Shown here: piece by piece, positions 1 through 9,820 of the stretch
How the letters are laid out: each line of letters starts with the position of its first letter
Position numbering within the stretch: position 1 is the stretch's first letter
Assembly: GCA_964410105.1 (NCBI GenBank)
Contig: CAYPFY010000019.1
Coordinates: 5,033 to 69,032 of the forward strand
Direction of reading: 5' to 3'
Origin: CAYPFY01 sp964410105
GTDB lineage: Bacteria; Bacteroidota; Ignavibacteria; UBA10030; SZUA-254
Length of the DNA stretch: 64,000 bases
Translations under genes and position numbers: made by a program
Notes under the pieces: model-generated
Told to the model about the DNA's origin: nothing
What the model saw: only the letters and a program-made list of their open reading frames with translations
Database searches by the model: none

Positions 1-589
1 TGAATGACACTTTGCCGCGTTCGGCCGTGACGACGACGTTCTGTGAGGGGTCGGTGTAATCATAGATGGTCACGCCTTCCAGGTCGTTTGTGTTCTCGAA
101 CGTTTTCCGGACGATGATGCTGTAACCCTGTATGTCCTGCGAAAAGAGGCCCGGCACGATGGTAAGCGTCGGCTTGGTTCTCCGGATGTCTATCATGAGG
201 ACTTTGAACCGGTGGTTCGCCTCCGGAAGTACTTTGTTGTTGAACTCGAGGACGAGGTAAGTCACCAGAAGGGAGGCTATCACGACCGGAGCCATCATGC
301 TGTAAAGGCTGACGCCGCTTGCCTTCATGGCCGTTATTTCGCTCTGGGCCGATAGTTTTCCAAATGCCATGAGCGTTGCCACCAGCACCGCCATGGGCAC
401 AGCCAGGACAACCATCCATGATAAACTTAGCGCCAGGAGCTCCCCGATGACCCAGGCGCTTAGTCCCTTCCCCACAAGCTGATCGACAGCCCTCATGAGG
501 AATTGAAGCAGAAAGACGAACATGAGCGTGATGAAGGCGAAAAGGAACGGCCCCGCATGAGCCCTGAGGATGTGGAGGTGCAGTTTCAT
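1..589 (-). CDS. LptF/LptG (YjgP/YjgQ) family permease, 3' end outside window
   Basis: This is the first ~196 residues of an inner-membrane permease of the LPS transport ABC complex LptBFG, which extracts LPS from the inner membrane and feeds it to the periplasmic Lpt bridge. The ATG lies at 589 on the minus strand and the frame is open to the window edge. The translation begins MKLHLHILRAH and shows a first membrane helix (about residues 12-32), two more helices (about 50-72 and 95-115), and the hallmark cytoplasmic segment SEITAMKASGVS around residue 83. The periplasmic jellyroll begins at about residue 130. LptF and LptG cannot be separated from this fragment. The gene diverges from sprA across a 263-base gap. 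Confidence 0.88.
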   Translation of the reverse strand, partial: MKLHLHILRAHAGPFLFAFITLMFVFLLQFLMRAVDQLVGKGLSAWVIGELLALSLSWMVVLAVPMAVLVATLMAFGKLSAQSEITAMKASGVSLYSMMAPVVIASLLVTYLVLEFNNKVLPEANHRFKVLMIDIRRTKPTLTIVPGLFSQDIQGYSIIVRKTFENTNDLEGVTIYDYTDPSQNVVVTAERGKVSF

Positions 590-852
590 GGATTAATATA
601 GCCGTGCGAGGAGGATTTTACAAACATGGCCGTCTTACACGATTTTTCGCTTCGCAGGGGCAGTTTGTGTGCTCTCTGTCATGATTTGCGGCAAAATTCG
701 CTTGCTATTCAATGCCCTTTTCTCTACCTTTTTGAAGCATCCCTTCGTGGGATGGAATCTTCACAATTAAAGGAGCAGTCTCTATCGATTCTTGGTCTTA
801 GTTTTCGGGTCCCAGGACCTGCTATTAATTAAACAATAAGACCGGCACGATA
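590..852. other. Divergent intergenic region lptF/G - sprA
   Basis: This 263-base gap should hold the promoters of both divergent genes. No convincing Bacteroidota-type promoter pair was found. It contains an interrupted inverted repeat (733-763, listed separately). An AAAGGAG-like Shine-Dalgarno sequence at 769-775 has no properly spaced start codon. A 68-codon open frame at 626-832 has no recognisable protein features and is treated as non-coding. Confidence 0.5.
733..763 (+). promoter_or_regulatory. Interrupted hairpin in the sprA leader
   Basis: CATCCC (738-743) pairs with GGGATG (749-754) around the loop TTCGT. TGAAG (733-737) can pair with CTTCA (759-763) after a four-base bulge, giving an 11-pair interrupted stem. 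No T-run follows on either strand, so it does not look like an intrinsic terminator. It lies about 90 bases upstream of the sprA start and may be an mRNA leader structure. A role is inference only. Confidence 0.3.
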
Positions 853-3800
853 TTGACTTCTCTACGCGCACACATCCCCCGGTGTACGCGGTGCGTGTTT
901 CTGGCAAGTGCCCTCCTGGTTTGCCTCGTTTCCAGCGCTTCCCACGCCCAAAACCTTGATTCCCTCGCCCGTGCGGATTCAATCCGTCGCGCTATGCCCT
1001 TCCCGGGCGCCGATTCGTCCGAGTTTTTCCGGCCGTTTGCAGGGGATTCCCTGAGAGCCCGTTTAGACTCGCTCCGTGCCCGCGGCGATACTCTAAAGAT
1101 CGATACCTCCAGAACCTGGGTTGTGTATAAGGATTCGACTGTCCGCATAGCACAGTTTGTCCATAAACGGCATGATTCTCCGGTCGTCGAGCTTTTTCCC
1201 CGCCCCAATTATAGTCTCTACCTCGATCCTTACCCCGCCGTCTATAAACGGGACATTGAGATCGATTCGTCCGGAAATACGGTGACGGCAACAGAACGTG
1301 TCAACGATAAGAATGTGAAGGTGCCACAGTCGATCTCCCTGGACGATTATATCCATCAACGATACCGGCAGGAGAATCTCAGGATCTGGCGATCGTTTAT
1401 AACTCCCTATACTATGAGGCAGAATCAGGATGAGCTCGGGGGTCTTCTGGGGAATTTTACCAATATCTCTATCCCGGTCCCCGCGAATCCGATTTTCAGC
1501 ATTTTCGGGAAAAATTACATCAATATCCGCGTCAATGGCGGCGTCGATATCCGCGGCGCGTTTAAGAATGAAACGTCAGATCAACAGACCATTTCACAGC
1601 TGGACCGCTCACGCAGCGAACCGAATTTTAATCAGGATGTCCAGATTAATGTGAACGGGACTATCGGCGATAAACTGAATATTCTGGCCGACTGGAATAC
1701 TCAGCGGACCTTTGAATACGAGAATCAGCTTAAAATCAAGTACACGGGGTACGACGACGAAATCATTCAGTCGATAGAAGCAGGAAACGTCTCGCTCCAA
1801 ACTCCCTCCCTCGTCGGTGGCGGGCAGGCGCTGTTCGGGATTAAGGCGAAGATGCAGATGGGACCTCTGACTCTTACCTCCCTCGTGTCGCAAAAGAAGG
1901 GTCAAACCAAAGAGTTAACAGTCTCCGGAGGGGCGACCTCAAATGACATTACCATCTTCCCTCAGCAGTATAGCACCAACCATTTTTTTGTCGATATCGG
2001 TTATCGCGATTTCTATGAACAACTTCATGCCGCCCAAAGCCCGCTGCTGACACAGGAAATCCTCAACAAACAGATCGTCTTGTTTGATGTCTATGCCAGC
2101 GTCACAAGCGTCCAGCAGGTGAATAACGGTCAGTATGTCATCGGCAAGGCTTTTATCGGTTTGCCCGCTCGTATTGGCCCTAACTACCAGCAGTCAGATC
2201 TTCCCGCAAATACGGCCCCCGGCCAGTTTGAAGAGGGCTATTTTATCCGCCTCACTCCCAATAAGGATTTTTCCATCGATCAGTACGGCGGGATCATTAA
2301 CTTGAATACCTCTCTGAGCGAAGAGCAGGTGCTCGCTATCAGCTATACGACCAATTCTCAAGAGTATTACGGGGGGAAATTGGGAACCTCGGACACCCTG
2401 ATCCTCAAACTCATTAAGCCGAAGCAGCTTAGCAACAATCCGGCCTACCACCCCGCCTGGGATCTCATGCTAAAGAATATCTACCCGCTCCATCTCTCGA
2501 ATGTGAAAAAACAGGGATTCTCCCTCTCCATCCTCAGGAGGACGGACGGCGCCGAGATTAATACCGTTATTGGACAGCCGCTGCTCTCGGTGCTCGGCCT
2601 GGACCGTTATGATAATAATAATGCACCCCATCCCAATAACGAGTTCGACTTTATTCCCGGCCTGACGATCGATGTCGACCACGGCGAGATTATTTTCCCG
2701 ACTCTCCGCCCGTTCGATTCGACGATAGTGCGCTACTTTGCCGCGCTTTCTCCCCCGCAGACTGTTCCTGATTCCCTGCGTTTTCCCCAGCTTTATGATA
2801 CGACGTCGTTTGCTGCGGGGAACGACAATATCAGGAACAAGTATTATTTGAAAATAACTGCTTCCGGATCCCAGTCGAGCCGGTTCCAGCTCGGTTTCAA
2901 TATCGTCGAGGGGAGCGTGCAGGTTCTCTTTAACGGCGCACCCATGCTTCCCAACGTCGACTATACGGTCGATTATATCATCGGCGAAGTGGTGATCCGG
3001 AGGCCAGAAGCCCTGCTTCCCGGGGCAAATGTGCAGGTGAAATACGAGCAGAACGATCTTTTCCAGCTTGCCTCCAAAACTCTCCTCGGCGCCCGGGGGG
3101 AACTGGCTCTCTGGCCTAATACAAGCCTCGGGTTTACGGCGATGAATCTGAATCAGGCGACGCTGAGCGATAAGGTGCGCCTTAATGAGGAACCGACCAA
3201 TAATCTCATCGTCGGGACAGATTTTTCTTCGTCGTTCAATCTCCCGTTTCTGACCTCCGCCATAGATGCCCTGCCGCTGATACGGACAAAGGAGATGTCA
3301 TCGATAAGGTTCGGAGGCGAGGCGGCCTACAGTCTGCCCGACCCGAATACGAAAAAAAGTCTCGTCGCAGGGGATAATAATCTGAGTATAGCTTATATCG
3401 ATGATTTTGAGGGCGCCCGGCGGACGATTCCTCTGCCCGTGAGTTATGTGGCCTGGACTCTCGCCAGCGCGCCATTTCTGACTTTCCTCGGCCCCGCAGC
3501 CTCCGATTCCGACAAAAACGCTACAAAGGCTCAGCTGAGCTGGTACAATGTTCTCCCGACCGATGTTCTTTCGCAAGAAATCTGGCCCAACCGCGCCACC
3601 CGGTCAGGCCAGAATCAGGTGACCGTGCTGAATATGGATTTCGACCCCAACCACCGGGGCGTGTATAATTTTTCTCCTCACCTTGATCAGACTCTTCACC
3701 GCACCTCCATCGGTCCTAACACCGGGACCGCTGATAATCCTGTCGAGCGCCGTAAGAACTGGAACGGCATTATGCGGTATATCGGCGCAAGCGCCGGCGG

Positions 3801-6800
3801 GATTCTTGAACAGAATATTACTTCTCTTGAAATATGGGTAAAGGCTAATCCCTCCGACCCGGCTGATCTTTCTACCGGCAGACTTCTTGTCGATCTCGGC
3901 AGGATCTCTGAGGCGATAATTCCTACGAATCCGAAGAGGCTGTTTTCTGAAGATCATGTGAGAACGCCCGAGAATCCCGACGGGATCGCAAACGGCGTCA
4001 GAAACCCGGGCGAAGATGTTGGGCTCGATATGCTGAACGATTCCCAGGAAGATACCGCCTATGCCTCCTTCCTCCAGTCAAATCAGGGAGATCCCGACGT
4101 CGATCCCAACGATCCCTCCGGCGATGACTGGCAACCTTACGTGACCGGCACCAAGAATCCTTTAAGAGATCTGCGGAAGTTTAACGGAACCGAAAATAAC
4201 GCGAATGATCCCGCCGGCCTGCTTCCCAATACCGAAGATCTTAACGGAAATGGTGTCCTGGATGCCGACGATCAGTATCTGGAATATGAAATTCCGCTCG
4301 ATACGACCGGGAATCCCCTCCATATCGGCGGGCAGAATGGCTGGTATCAGTTCCATATTCCTTTACTCCAGGCAACCCGGATTCTTCCCAGCCCGGGAGA
4401 TTCAGCCTCACGCGCAGCCGAGGCACAGTCTATTCTTCAAAACGTTCAGTACGTCCGGCTCTGGGTCTCCGGGTTTTCCAGCCCCGTGCAAATCCGTATC
4501 GCCGAGATGGATCTGGTGGGGAATCAGTGGCTGGAACGGACGAAGGATGACAGCGTGCTAAAGGTCTCCGTCGTAAATATCGAGGATAACCCCGACTATT
4601 ACCGCGACTGGCAGGAGCTGGGTATCGTCCGGCAGAAGGACCGCACAGACCCCAATCAGGTTATCGAAGGCAACGAGCAGTCTCTCGCTCTTGTGATTAA
4701 GGATCTCGGGAGGGATTCGTCCCGGGAGGCGGTGAAATCGTTCAACGTCCGCCCGCTCGATTTGTTTAACTACAAGACGATGAAGATGTTCGTTCACGGG
4801 GACCCGACCTTCTCGTTCCTCTCGCCTGAGATTCACGACGCCGATATTTATCTCCGCTTCGGCTCCGATTCGCTTAACTATTATGAGTACCGCGCTCCCA
4901 TACACCCGGGCTGGGATGTCAGTGAGAATAATATGAATATCTCTTTCGCCCAGGTGACCGCCCTGAAATCGAGCAGGGACTCTTCATCTCAATATTTATC
5001 GCGGCCGGTCACCGGCGGTCCGCCGGGCGCACGCTACGGCGTGAAAGGGAATCCATCCCTCAGACAGATCCGTGAGATTTCCATCGGCGTAGTGAATCTG
5101 GGCACCGGGAGAATCTCAGGCCAGGTCTGGGTGAATGAGCTGCGTCTTGTCGACGTGGATAATTCATCCGGCGTCGCCTATCGGTTCGATACCCAGATCA
5201 AGCTCGCGGACCTCGGGAATATCGGGTTTAACTATTCACAAACCGATCCCCACTTCCACGCCCTCGACCAGCGGTTCGGCTCCCAGAATACGAATGCCAA
5301 CTGGTCCGTCAATGCCAATGCCGCTCTTGAAAAATTCTTTCCCCCGGAATGGCAGGGGACGACCCTCCCCGTGGCTTACACGCATTCTGAACAGCTCGTG
5401 AAACCGAAGTATCTTCCCAATACCGATGTCGTCGTCACCGAGGCCGCCGCGCTCGCCTCTGCCCGGGCTGCACAGGATTCTACCGCAACGCCGAAGAGAA
5501 TTGCGTTTGCAAGCGACGATGTGATTTCACAATCGCAGACCCTGGGCGTGACGAATTCCTACTCGATCCCGAATTTTCGCCTCGCCTTCCCGACTCAGCT
5601 CTGGTATGTCAGGGATACGTTCAGCAAGCTTTCGTATTCGTTTACCTATAACACCGCCCGCTTTCGCGATCCGACGATCGCCGAACGGTATAGCTGGTTC
5701 TGGAATCTTCGCGTGAATTATTCGGTGAACATTCCCTCCGATTACTACGTGCAACCCTTCAAAGGGTTATTTGCCGGAGTGTTTCTGCTCGATGCGTTTA
5801 AGGACTGGAAGTTTTACTATATGCCCATCCTGAGCATCTCGACGAGCGCAGGCGGCAACCGGTCCCGCTCCTATGAAATCGCCCGCGTCGCCGGCAGCGT
5901 TCCCCGTGAGAACAGGAATTTCGGCGCCAGCAAGTCTTTCGGCTTCAACTGGAGGCTGACCGAAGGGGGTCTCACAAACCTTTCCGGCGACTACGGCCTT
6001 TCCATCGACCGGAATCTGGTCAACCTCGATAATGATTCCACGGGTCGCGGGTTTGGCTCCCTGATGAAAAGCCTGTTCTTCGGCGGCCGCGACGGGCGCT
6101 ACGGGCAAAGGGTGTCCATCAATACTCATCCCAAGATCCCGGATATTCTCGATATCCCTCGGTACCTGGATATCAACGGCGGATATTCTGTCAATTATTC
6201 GTGGCAAAACACCTTCCAGCAGGGTGATATCGGAAAAAGCGCCGGCTGGGATAATAATATTAATGCGAGTTTTGCGTTCCGGTTGAAATCCCTGACCGAC
6301 CCCTGGTTCGATTCGCGCGGGGAAGAGGCTCCCCTCCCACAGCCGAAGTCGCCAAAGAGTCCCTCCGACACCTCGAAGGGAACCGAGAATAAGCCGGAAG
6401 GGGGCAGCAAGAGTCTGCTCAAACAACTGAAGTCGCTCGCGCGGGTTTTCATCAAAATCCCGTTCCTCGACTATGAGACGATCAATATCACGTTCAGCCA
6501 GACGAATCAGTCAGGGAACGGCGCGGTGCTCGGGCAGACGGGGTTTAAAAATTTCTGGGGAAGACTCCCGTTCCAGGGATCTCTCGAGCGGAACGGTCCC
6601 TCGCGTCTCTATCAGCTCGGTCTTATCTCCGATCCGAGCGGGACGCTCAGGTATTCTCCCTCGTCAAGCTTCCCCTTCATCGGCTGGAAGGTCATCCCGG
6701 GCCGCCGCGCCCCCGGTGCCGTCATCCCTGACCGCTTCGCCGAGTCGAATACGATCGCCCTCCGCACAAACCGCCCCCTCTGGCAGGGGGCTACCCTCGA

Positions 6801-7767
6801 ACTTAATTGGAAGGTGGGATGGCAGTTCGCTAAATCGACGGCGATCAGTACCGACTCCCTCGGCTACCAGCATCCCGGCGAACCCCAGACGGCCGGAAGT
6901 ATCGAAAGGTCTTTCCTTTCATTACCCCCCGTGCTGTTTTTCAAGGTTTTTAAGAGTAATCTCGAGGACGTAGGCAACAAATTCGACAAGCTTCAAAAGG
7001 CCCGCATCGATGAGACGGAACGGGCGAGCTTCGCAAAGACTGACCTCGCAGAGGCGTTCGAGAAGGGATTTGAGGCGCTTCCGTTTCTCAATCGACTTTT
7101 CGGCCAGTATGTGCCACGCCCCAACTGGACTCTCCGCTGGGATGGCATTGAACGGGTTATAGGTATCGGCGGATTTATCGAGAGGATGTCTTTTGAAAAT
7201 GCCTATACGTCGACCTTCAGGCGAGACTACCGCGGCTATACCGGGCTCGGCGATCAGACGGACGCGGAACGGGTGACGTACGGATTCTCGCCCCTCGCCG
7301 GCATCAACGCGTCGTTCAGGCAGTTTCTCAAAGGGACGATGTCCGGGACGTTCCGCTATAATTCGACGAACGCCTATGACCTGAATCTCGCCGCATCTCC
7401 CGCCAACATCGTTGAAACGGCGTCACGGGAGATTTCGCTGTCACTGACCTATTCGAGAAAGGGTTTTTCGTTCCCGCTCTTCGGCCTGAACCTTTCCAAT
7501 GATATGGATGTGAGTTTTACATTCTCTCTGACGAAGAATAACCATACGCGGTACGATCCTGTTTTCCTCTCGTCAAACCAGGAGGGTATTCCTTTGGAAG
7601 GGAGCACGCGTACCCAGTACGAGCCGCGTATCCGGTATGTGCTGAGTACCCGCGTGACCGCCTCGATTTTCTATCGCTATGCCAAGACCGCTCCCGACGA
7701 AGGGGGTTCTCTTATTTATGGCATTACGACGAATGAGGCAGGGATCGATATCCATATTTCCATCTAA
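853..7767 (+). CDS. sprA: Type IX secretion system outer-membrane translocon SprA (Sov)
   Basis: SprA is the giant outer-membrane beta-barrel through which T9SS substrates cross to the cell surface. The 2304-residue length is typical of the family. A signal peptide is visible (hydrophobic residues about 15-30, likely cleavage after SHA at 32). The N-terminal region has the family's motif around Val-Val-Tyr-Lys-Asp-Ser (about residue 90), and the late region has the conserved element ending VWVNELRLVDVD (about 1425). The bulk is barrel-like with alternating aromatic strands. An Asp/Asn-rich calcium-loop-like motif DLNGNGVLDADD lies near residue 1130. The start is TTG at 853: the frame is closed by a stop at 826-828, no ATG lies in between, and TTG gives a complete signal peptide. 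There is no Shine-Dalgarno sequence. porX follows 42 bases downstream, which ties the translocon to its regulator. Confidence 0.95.
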   Translation: MTSLRAHIPRCTRCVFLASALLVCLVSSASHAQNLDSLARADSIRRAMPFPGADSSEFFRPFAGDSLRARLDSLRARGDTLKIDTSRTWVVYKDSTVRIAQFVHKRHDSPVVELFPRPNYSLYLDPYPAVYKRDIEIDSSGNTVTATERVNDKNVKVPQSISLDDYIHQRYRQENLRIWRSFITPYTMRQNQDELGGLLGNFTNISIPVPANPIFSIFGKNYINIRVNGGVDIRGAFKNETSDQQTISQLDRSRSEPNFNQDVQINVNGTIGDKLNILADWNTQRTFEYENQLKIKYTGYDDEIIQSIEAGNVSLQTPSLVGGGQALFGIKAKMQMGPLTLTSLVSQKKGQTKELTVSGGATSNDITIFPQQYSTNHFFVDIGYRDFYEQLHAAQSPLLTQEILNKQIVLFDVYASVTSVQQVNNGQYVIGKAFIGLPARIGPNYQQSDLPANTAPGQFEEGYFIRLTPNKDFSIDQYGGIINLNTSLSEEQVLAISYTTNSQEYYGGKLGTSDTLILKLIKPKQLSNNPAYHPAWDLMLKNIYPLHLSNVKKQGFSLSILRRTDGAEINTVIGQPLLSVLGLDRYDNNNAPHPNNEFDFIPGLTIDVDHGEIIFPTLRPFDSTIVRYFAALSPPQTVPDSLRFPQLYDTTSFAAGNDNIRNKYYLKITASGSQSSRFQLGFNIVEGSVQVLFNGAPMLPNVDYTVDYIIGEVVIRRPEALLPGANVQVKYEQNDLFQLASKTLLGARGELALWPNTSLGFTAMNLNQATLSDKVRLNEEPTNNLIVGTDFSSSFNLPFLTSAIDALPLIRTKEMSSIRFGGEAAYSLPDPNTKKSLVAGDNNLSIAYIDDFEGARRTIPLPVSYVAWTLASAPFLTFLGPAASDSDKNATKAQLSWYNVLPTDVLSQEIWPNRATRSGQNQVTVLNMDFDPNHRGVYNFSPHLDQTLHRTSIGPNTGTADNPVERRKNWNGIMRYIGASAGGILEQNITSLEIWVKANPSDPADLSTGRLLVDLGRISEAIIPTNPKRLFSEDHVRTPENPDGIANGVRNPGEDVGLDMLNDSQEDTAYASFLQSNQGDPDVDPNDPSGDDWQPYVTGTKNPLRDLRKFNGTENNANDPAGLLPNTEDLNGNGVLDADDQYLEYEIPLDTTGNPLHIGGQNGWYQFHIPLLQATRILPSPGDSASRAAEAQSILQNVQYVRLWVSGFSSPVQIRIAEMDLVGNQWLERTKDDSVLKVSVVNIEDNPDYYRDWQELGIVRQKDRTDPNQVIEGNEQSLALVIKDLGRDSSREAVKSFNVRPLDLFNYKTMKMFVHGDPTFSFLSPEIHDADIYLRFGSDSLNYYEYRAPIHPGWDVSENNMNISFAQVTALKSSRDSSSQYLSRPVTGGPPGARYGVKGNPSLRQIREISIGVVNLGTGRISGQVWVNELRLVDVDNSSGVAYRFDTQIKLADLGNIGFNYSQTDPHFHALDQRFGSQNTNANWSVNANAALEKFFPPEWQGTTLPVAYTHSEQLVKPKYLPNTDVVVTEAAALASARAAQDSTATPKRIAFASDDVISQSQTLGVTNSYSIPNFRLAFPTQLWYVRDTFSKLSYSFTYNTARFRDPTIAERYSWFWNLRVNYSVNIPSDYYVQPFKGLFAGVFLLDAFKDWKFYYMPILSISTSAGGNRSRSYEIARVAGSVPRENRNFGASKSFGFNWRLTEGGLTNLSGDYGLSIDRNLVNLDNDSTGRGFGSLMKSLFFGGRDGRYGQRVSINTHPKIPDILDIPRYLDINGGYSVNYSWQNTFQQGDIGKSAGWDNNINASFAFRLKSLTDPWFDSRGEEAPLPQPKSPKSPSDTSKGTENKPEGGSKSLLKQLKSLARVFIKIPFLDYETINITFSQTNQSGNGAVLGQTGFKNFWGRLPFQGSLERNGPSRLYQLGLISDPSGTLRYSPSSSFPFIGWKVIPGRRAPGAVIPDRFAESNTIALRTNRPLWQGATLELNWKVGWQFAKSTAISTDSLGYQHPGEPQTAGSIERSFLSLPPVLFFKVFKSNLEDVGNKFDKLQKARIDETERASFAKTDLAEAFEKGFEALPFLNRLFGQYVPRPNWTLRWDGIERVIGIGGFIERMSFENAYTSTFRRDYRGYTGLGDQTDAERVTYGFSPLAGINASFRQFLKGTMSGTFRYNSTNAYDLNLAASPANIVETASREISLSLTYSRKGFSFPLFGLNLSNDMDVSFTFSLTKNNHTRYDPVFLSSNQEGIPLEGSTRTQYEPRIRYVLSTRVTASIFYRYAKTAPDEGGSLIYGITTNEAGIDIHISI

Positions 7768-7797
7768 TTGATTATAGGCGCCTTAATGACTAATTTG

Positions 7798-7803
7798 AAG
7801 GAG
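7798..7803 (+). promoter_or_regulatory. Strong Shine-Dalgarno site of porX
   Basis: AAGGAG lies six bases before the ATG at 7810. Canonical ribosome-binding sites are scarce in this window, so this one stands out and fixes the porX start. It suggests efficient independent translation initiation after the sprA stop. Confidence 0.6.
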
Positions 7804-7809
7804 TAGCCG

Positions 7810-9384
7810 ATGCAAACGATGACTGCCAAGGGTAAAATTCTGTGGGTGGACGATGAGATCGAGATGCTCAGATCCCATATCTTGCTGCTTTCCGATAAAG
7901 GGTATGCGGTCGATACCGCCACCAACGGCGAAGATGCGATTGAAATGGTGAAATCGAAGTCGTTCGATCTCGTTTTTCTCGACGAGATGATGGCCGGGAT
8001 GGGCGGGCTGGCGACTCTTTCCAAACTAAAAGATCTCCGCCCGGAACTTCCGATCGTGATGATTACGAAGAACGAAGATGAAGGCCTCATGGAGGAGGCT
8101 ATCGGGGTAAAAATAAGCGATTATCTCACGAAACCGGTGAACCCGAGCCAGGTGCTCCTGGCGTGCAAGAAGTTTCTCGAAGGGAAGAAGATCGCCGGCG
8201 AACATGTTTCCCGCGATTATATCAAGGAGTTTAATGAAATATCCCAGTCACTCCAGTCGCCACTCTCCGCCTCGCAGTGGGCCGGGATCTATACGAAGCT
8301 TGTGGACTGGTCGCTCGAGATGGACCACCACCCCGAACTGGGGCTCAAACAGACGCTGACCGATCAAATCAGAGAGTGTAACGTCGAATTCTCAAAGTTT
8401 ATCGAACGGAATTACCGCAACTGGCTTGAACAGGCTAAGAGGCCTACCCTTTCGATCGACGTCGTGGAACGGTATGTTATCCCGGAGATCCGGGAGCCGA
8501 ATACGACGGTCGTTTTTTTCGTGATAGACTGCCTCCGGCTCGATCAGTGGATGCAGATGGAAACCCCGCTGCGCGAGCTTTTCGATGTCACAAAAGATTT
8601 TTATTTCTCGATTCTCCCGACCGCCACGCCCTATTCACGAAATTCAATTTTCAGCGGGGCATGGCCCGATGAGACCGAAATACGATTTCCGGAAATCTGG
8701 GAACAGTGGGAGGACGACGATAACAGCCGCAACCGCTACGAACATCAGTTTCTCGACAATCTTCTGGAAAGACGGAAGATCCAGCTGAAGCCGGACTCGA
8801 AGTATGTAAAAATTCTTGACGCGGATTTCGGCCGGAATATCGAACAGAATATTCTCTCTTACGCCAAGAATCCCCTTACCGCCATCGTGGTGAATTTTGT
8901 GGATATGCTCGCCCACGGCCGCTCCGATTCCGATATTCTTAAGGAAATCGCACCCGATGAGGCGGCTTACCGCTCGCTCACCGCCTCATGGTTCCAGCAT
9001 TCGTCGCTCTATTCGATGCTCCGCACGCTCTCCCGCCAGAAGAATGTGACGATTATTCTCACGACCGATCACGGCAGCATCCGGAGTCTCCGCGGTACGA
9101 AGGTGATCGGCGACCGCGAGGCCTCCACCAACCTACGGTACAAATACGGCCGCAATCTCAAGGCCGACGAGAGGCACGCGATTTTCGTCAAGAATCCGCG
9201 CGATTACCGGCTCCCGAAACGGAGCGTGACGATCAATTACCTGATCGCCAAAGAGGATTATTACTTCGTCTACCCGACCGACTACCACAAATACCTGAAT
9301 CAATACCGGGATAGCTTCCAGCATGGCGGCATCTCGATGGAGGAGATGATTCTCCCCGTCGTGAAGCTGAAGCCGAAAGGATGA
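7810..9384 (+). CDS. porX: PorX-type response regulator with PglZ domain
   Basis: This 524-residue protein combines an N-terminal CheY-like receiver (about 8-125) with a C-terminal PglZ domain of the alkaline phosphatase superfamily (about 220-510). The receiver has acidic residues D14/D15, phosphoacceptor D58 in VFLDEMM, the conserved Thr near 86 and Lys108 in LTKPV. The PglZ part has the metal-binding segments VIDCLRLDQW, the Thr-containing stretch around LPTATPYSRNS, and TTDHGS. This architecture is PorX, the T9SS regulator that in Porphyromonas works with PorY and sigma P and whose PglZ domain is a phosphodiesterase. Its position directly behind sprA supports the assignment. No sensor kinase (PorY) is nearby. 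ATG 7810 is preceded by AAGGAG. Confidence 0.93.
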   Translation: MQTMTAKGKILWVDDEIEMLRSHILLLSDKGYAVDTATNGEDAIEMVKSKSFDLVFLDEMMAGMGGLATLSKLKDLRPELPIVMITKNEDEGLMEEAIGVKISDYLTKPVNPSQVLLACKKFLEGKKIAGEHVSRDYIKEFNEISQSLQSPLSASQWAGIYTKLVDWSLEMDHHPELGLKQTLTDQIRECNVEFSKFIERNYRNWLEQAKRPTLSIDVVERYVIPEIREPNTTVVFFVIDCLRLDQWMQMETPLRELFDVTKDFYFSILPTATPYSRNSIFSGAWPDETEIRFPEIWEQWEDDDNSRNRYEHQFLDNLLERRKIQLKPDSKYVKILDADFGRNIEQNILSYAKNPLTAIVVNFVDMLAHGRSDSDILKEIAPDEAAYRSLTASWFQHSSLYSMLRTLSRQKNVTIILTTDHGSIRSLRGTKVIGDREASTNLRYKYGRNLKADERHAIFVKNPRDYRLPKRSVTINYLIAKEDYYFVYPTDYHKYLNQYRDSFQHGGISMEEMILPVVKLKPKG

Positions 9385-9388
9385 GGCC

Positions 9389-9820
9389 GTGGCCCAAAGC
9401 TTCTTGTCTCATTCGGTCGGGGAAACTTTTCGGCTCGGATCGGAGTTTGCGAAAAAACTCCACCCGGGCGATGTCGTCGCTCTCTACGGCGAGCTCGGCT
9501 CAGGGAAAACTCATTTCATAAAAGGCGCCTGCCAGGGTCTCGGCGTCGCCGAGCATGTCGCAAGCCCCACCTTCACGATTATCAACGAGTATGAGACTCC
9601 CTCGGTCCGGGTCTGCCATTTCGATTTTTACCGCCTTAAGGATCTTGCCGAACTGAGGGAGATCGGGTTCGATGAGTATTTTGCTGAAAATATCTGCCTG
9701 ATCGAGTGGGCTGACCGGGTCAAGGAGTTGCTCCCCCCTCAACGGTTCGACATCTCGCTGAATTTCGGACCTGACGAGAATTCACGGGCCATAACCATCG
9801 AAGCCCTGGAGGTTTCGTGA
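9389..9820 (+). CDS. tsaE: tRNA t6A37 threonylcarbamoyltransferase ATPase subunit TsaE
   Basis: TsaE is the ATPase that cycles the TsaBD complex during synthesis of the t6A modification at position 37 of ANN-decoding tRNAs. The 143-residue size is typical. The P-loop GELGSGKT is at residues 34-41, followed by the family motifs SPTFTIINEY, HFDFYRL and IEWADR. The start is GTG at 9389, four bases after the porX stop. The stop overlaps the GTG of tsaB by four bases, so the two are probably translationally coupled. Confidence 0.94.
   Translation: MAQSFLSHSVGETFRLGSEFAKKLHPGDVVALYGELGSGKTHFIKGACQGLGVAEHVASPTFTIINEYETPSVRVCHFDFYRLKDLAELREIGFDEYFAENICLIEWADRVKELLPPQRFDISLNFGPDENSRAITIEALEVS

Noticed and set aside
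769..775. AAAGGAG-like ribosome-binding site upstream of a short leader peptide.
   Set aside because: No start codon lies at proper spacing; the nearest frame is only 15 codons from TTG 792.
626..832. A 68-codon frame upstream of sprA.
   Set aside because: No signal peptide, domain or start signal; it covers the probable leader and promoter of sprA.
7768..7797. TTG-N20-TAATTTG just downstream of sprA as a promoter of porX.
   Set aside because: The transcript would start at about 7804, after the strong Shine-Dalgarno site at 7798-7803, so the fit is poor. The site also lacks one base of the TAnnTTTG element.
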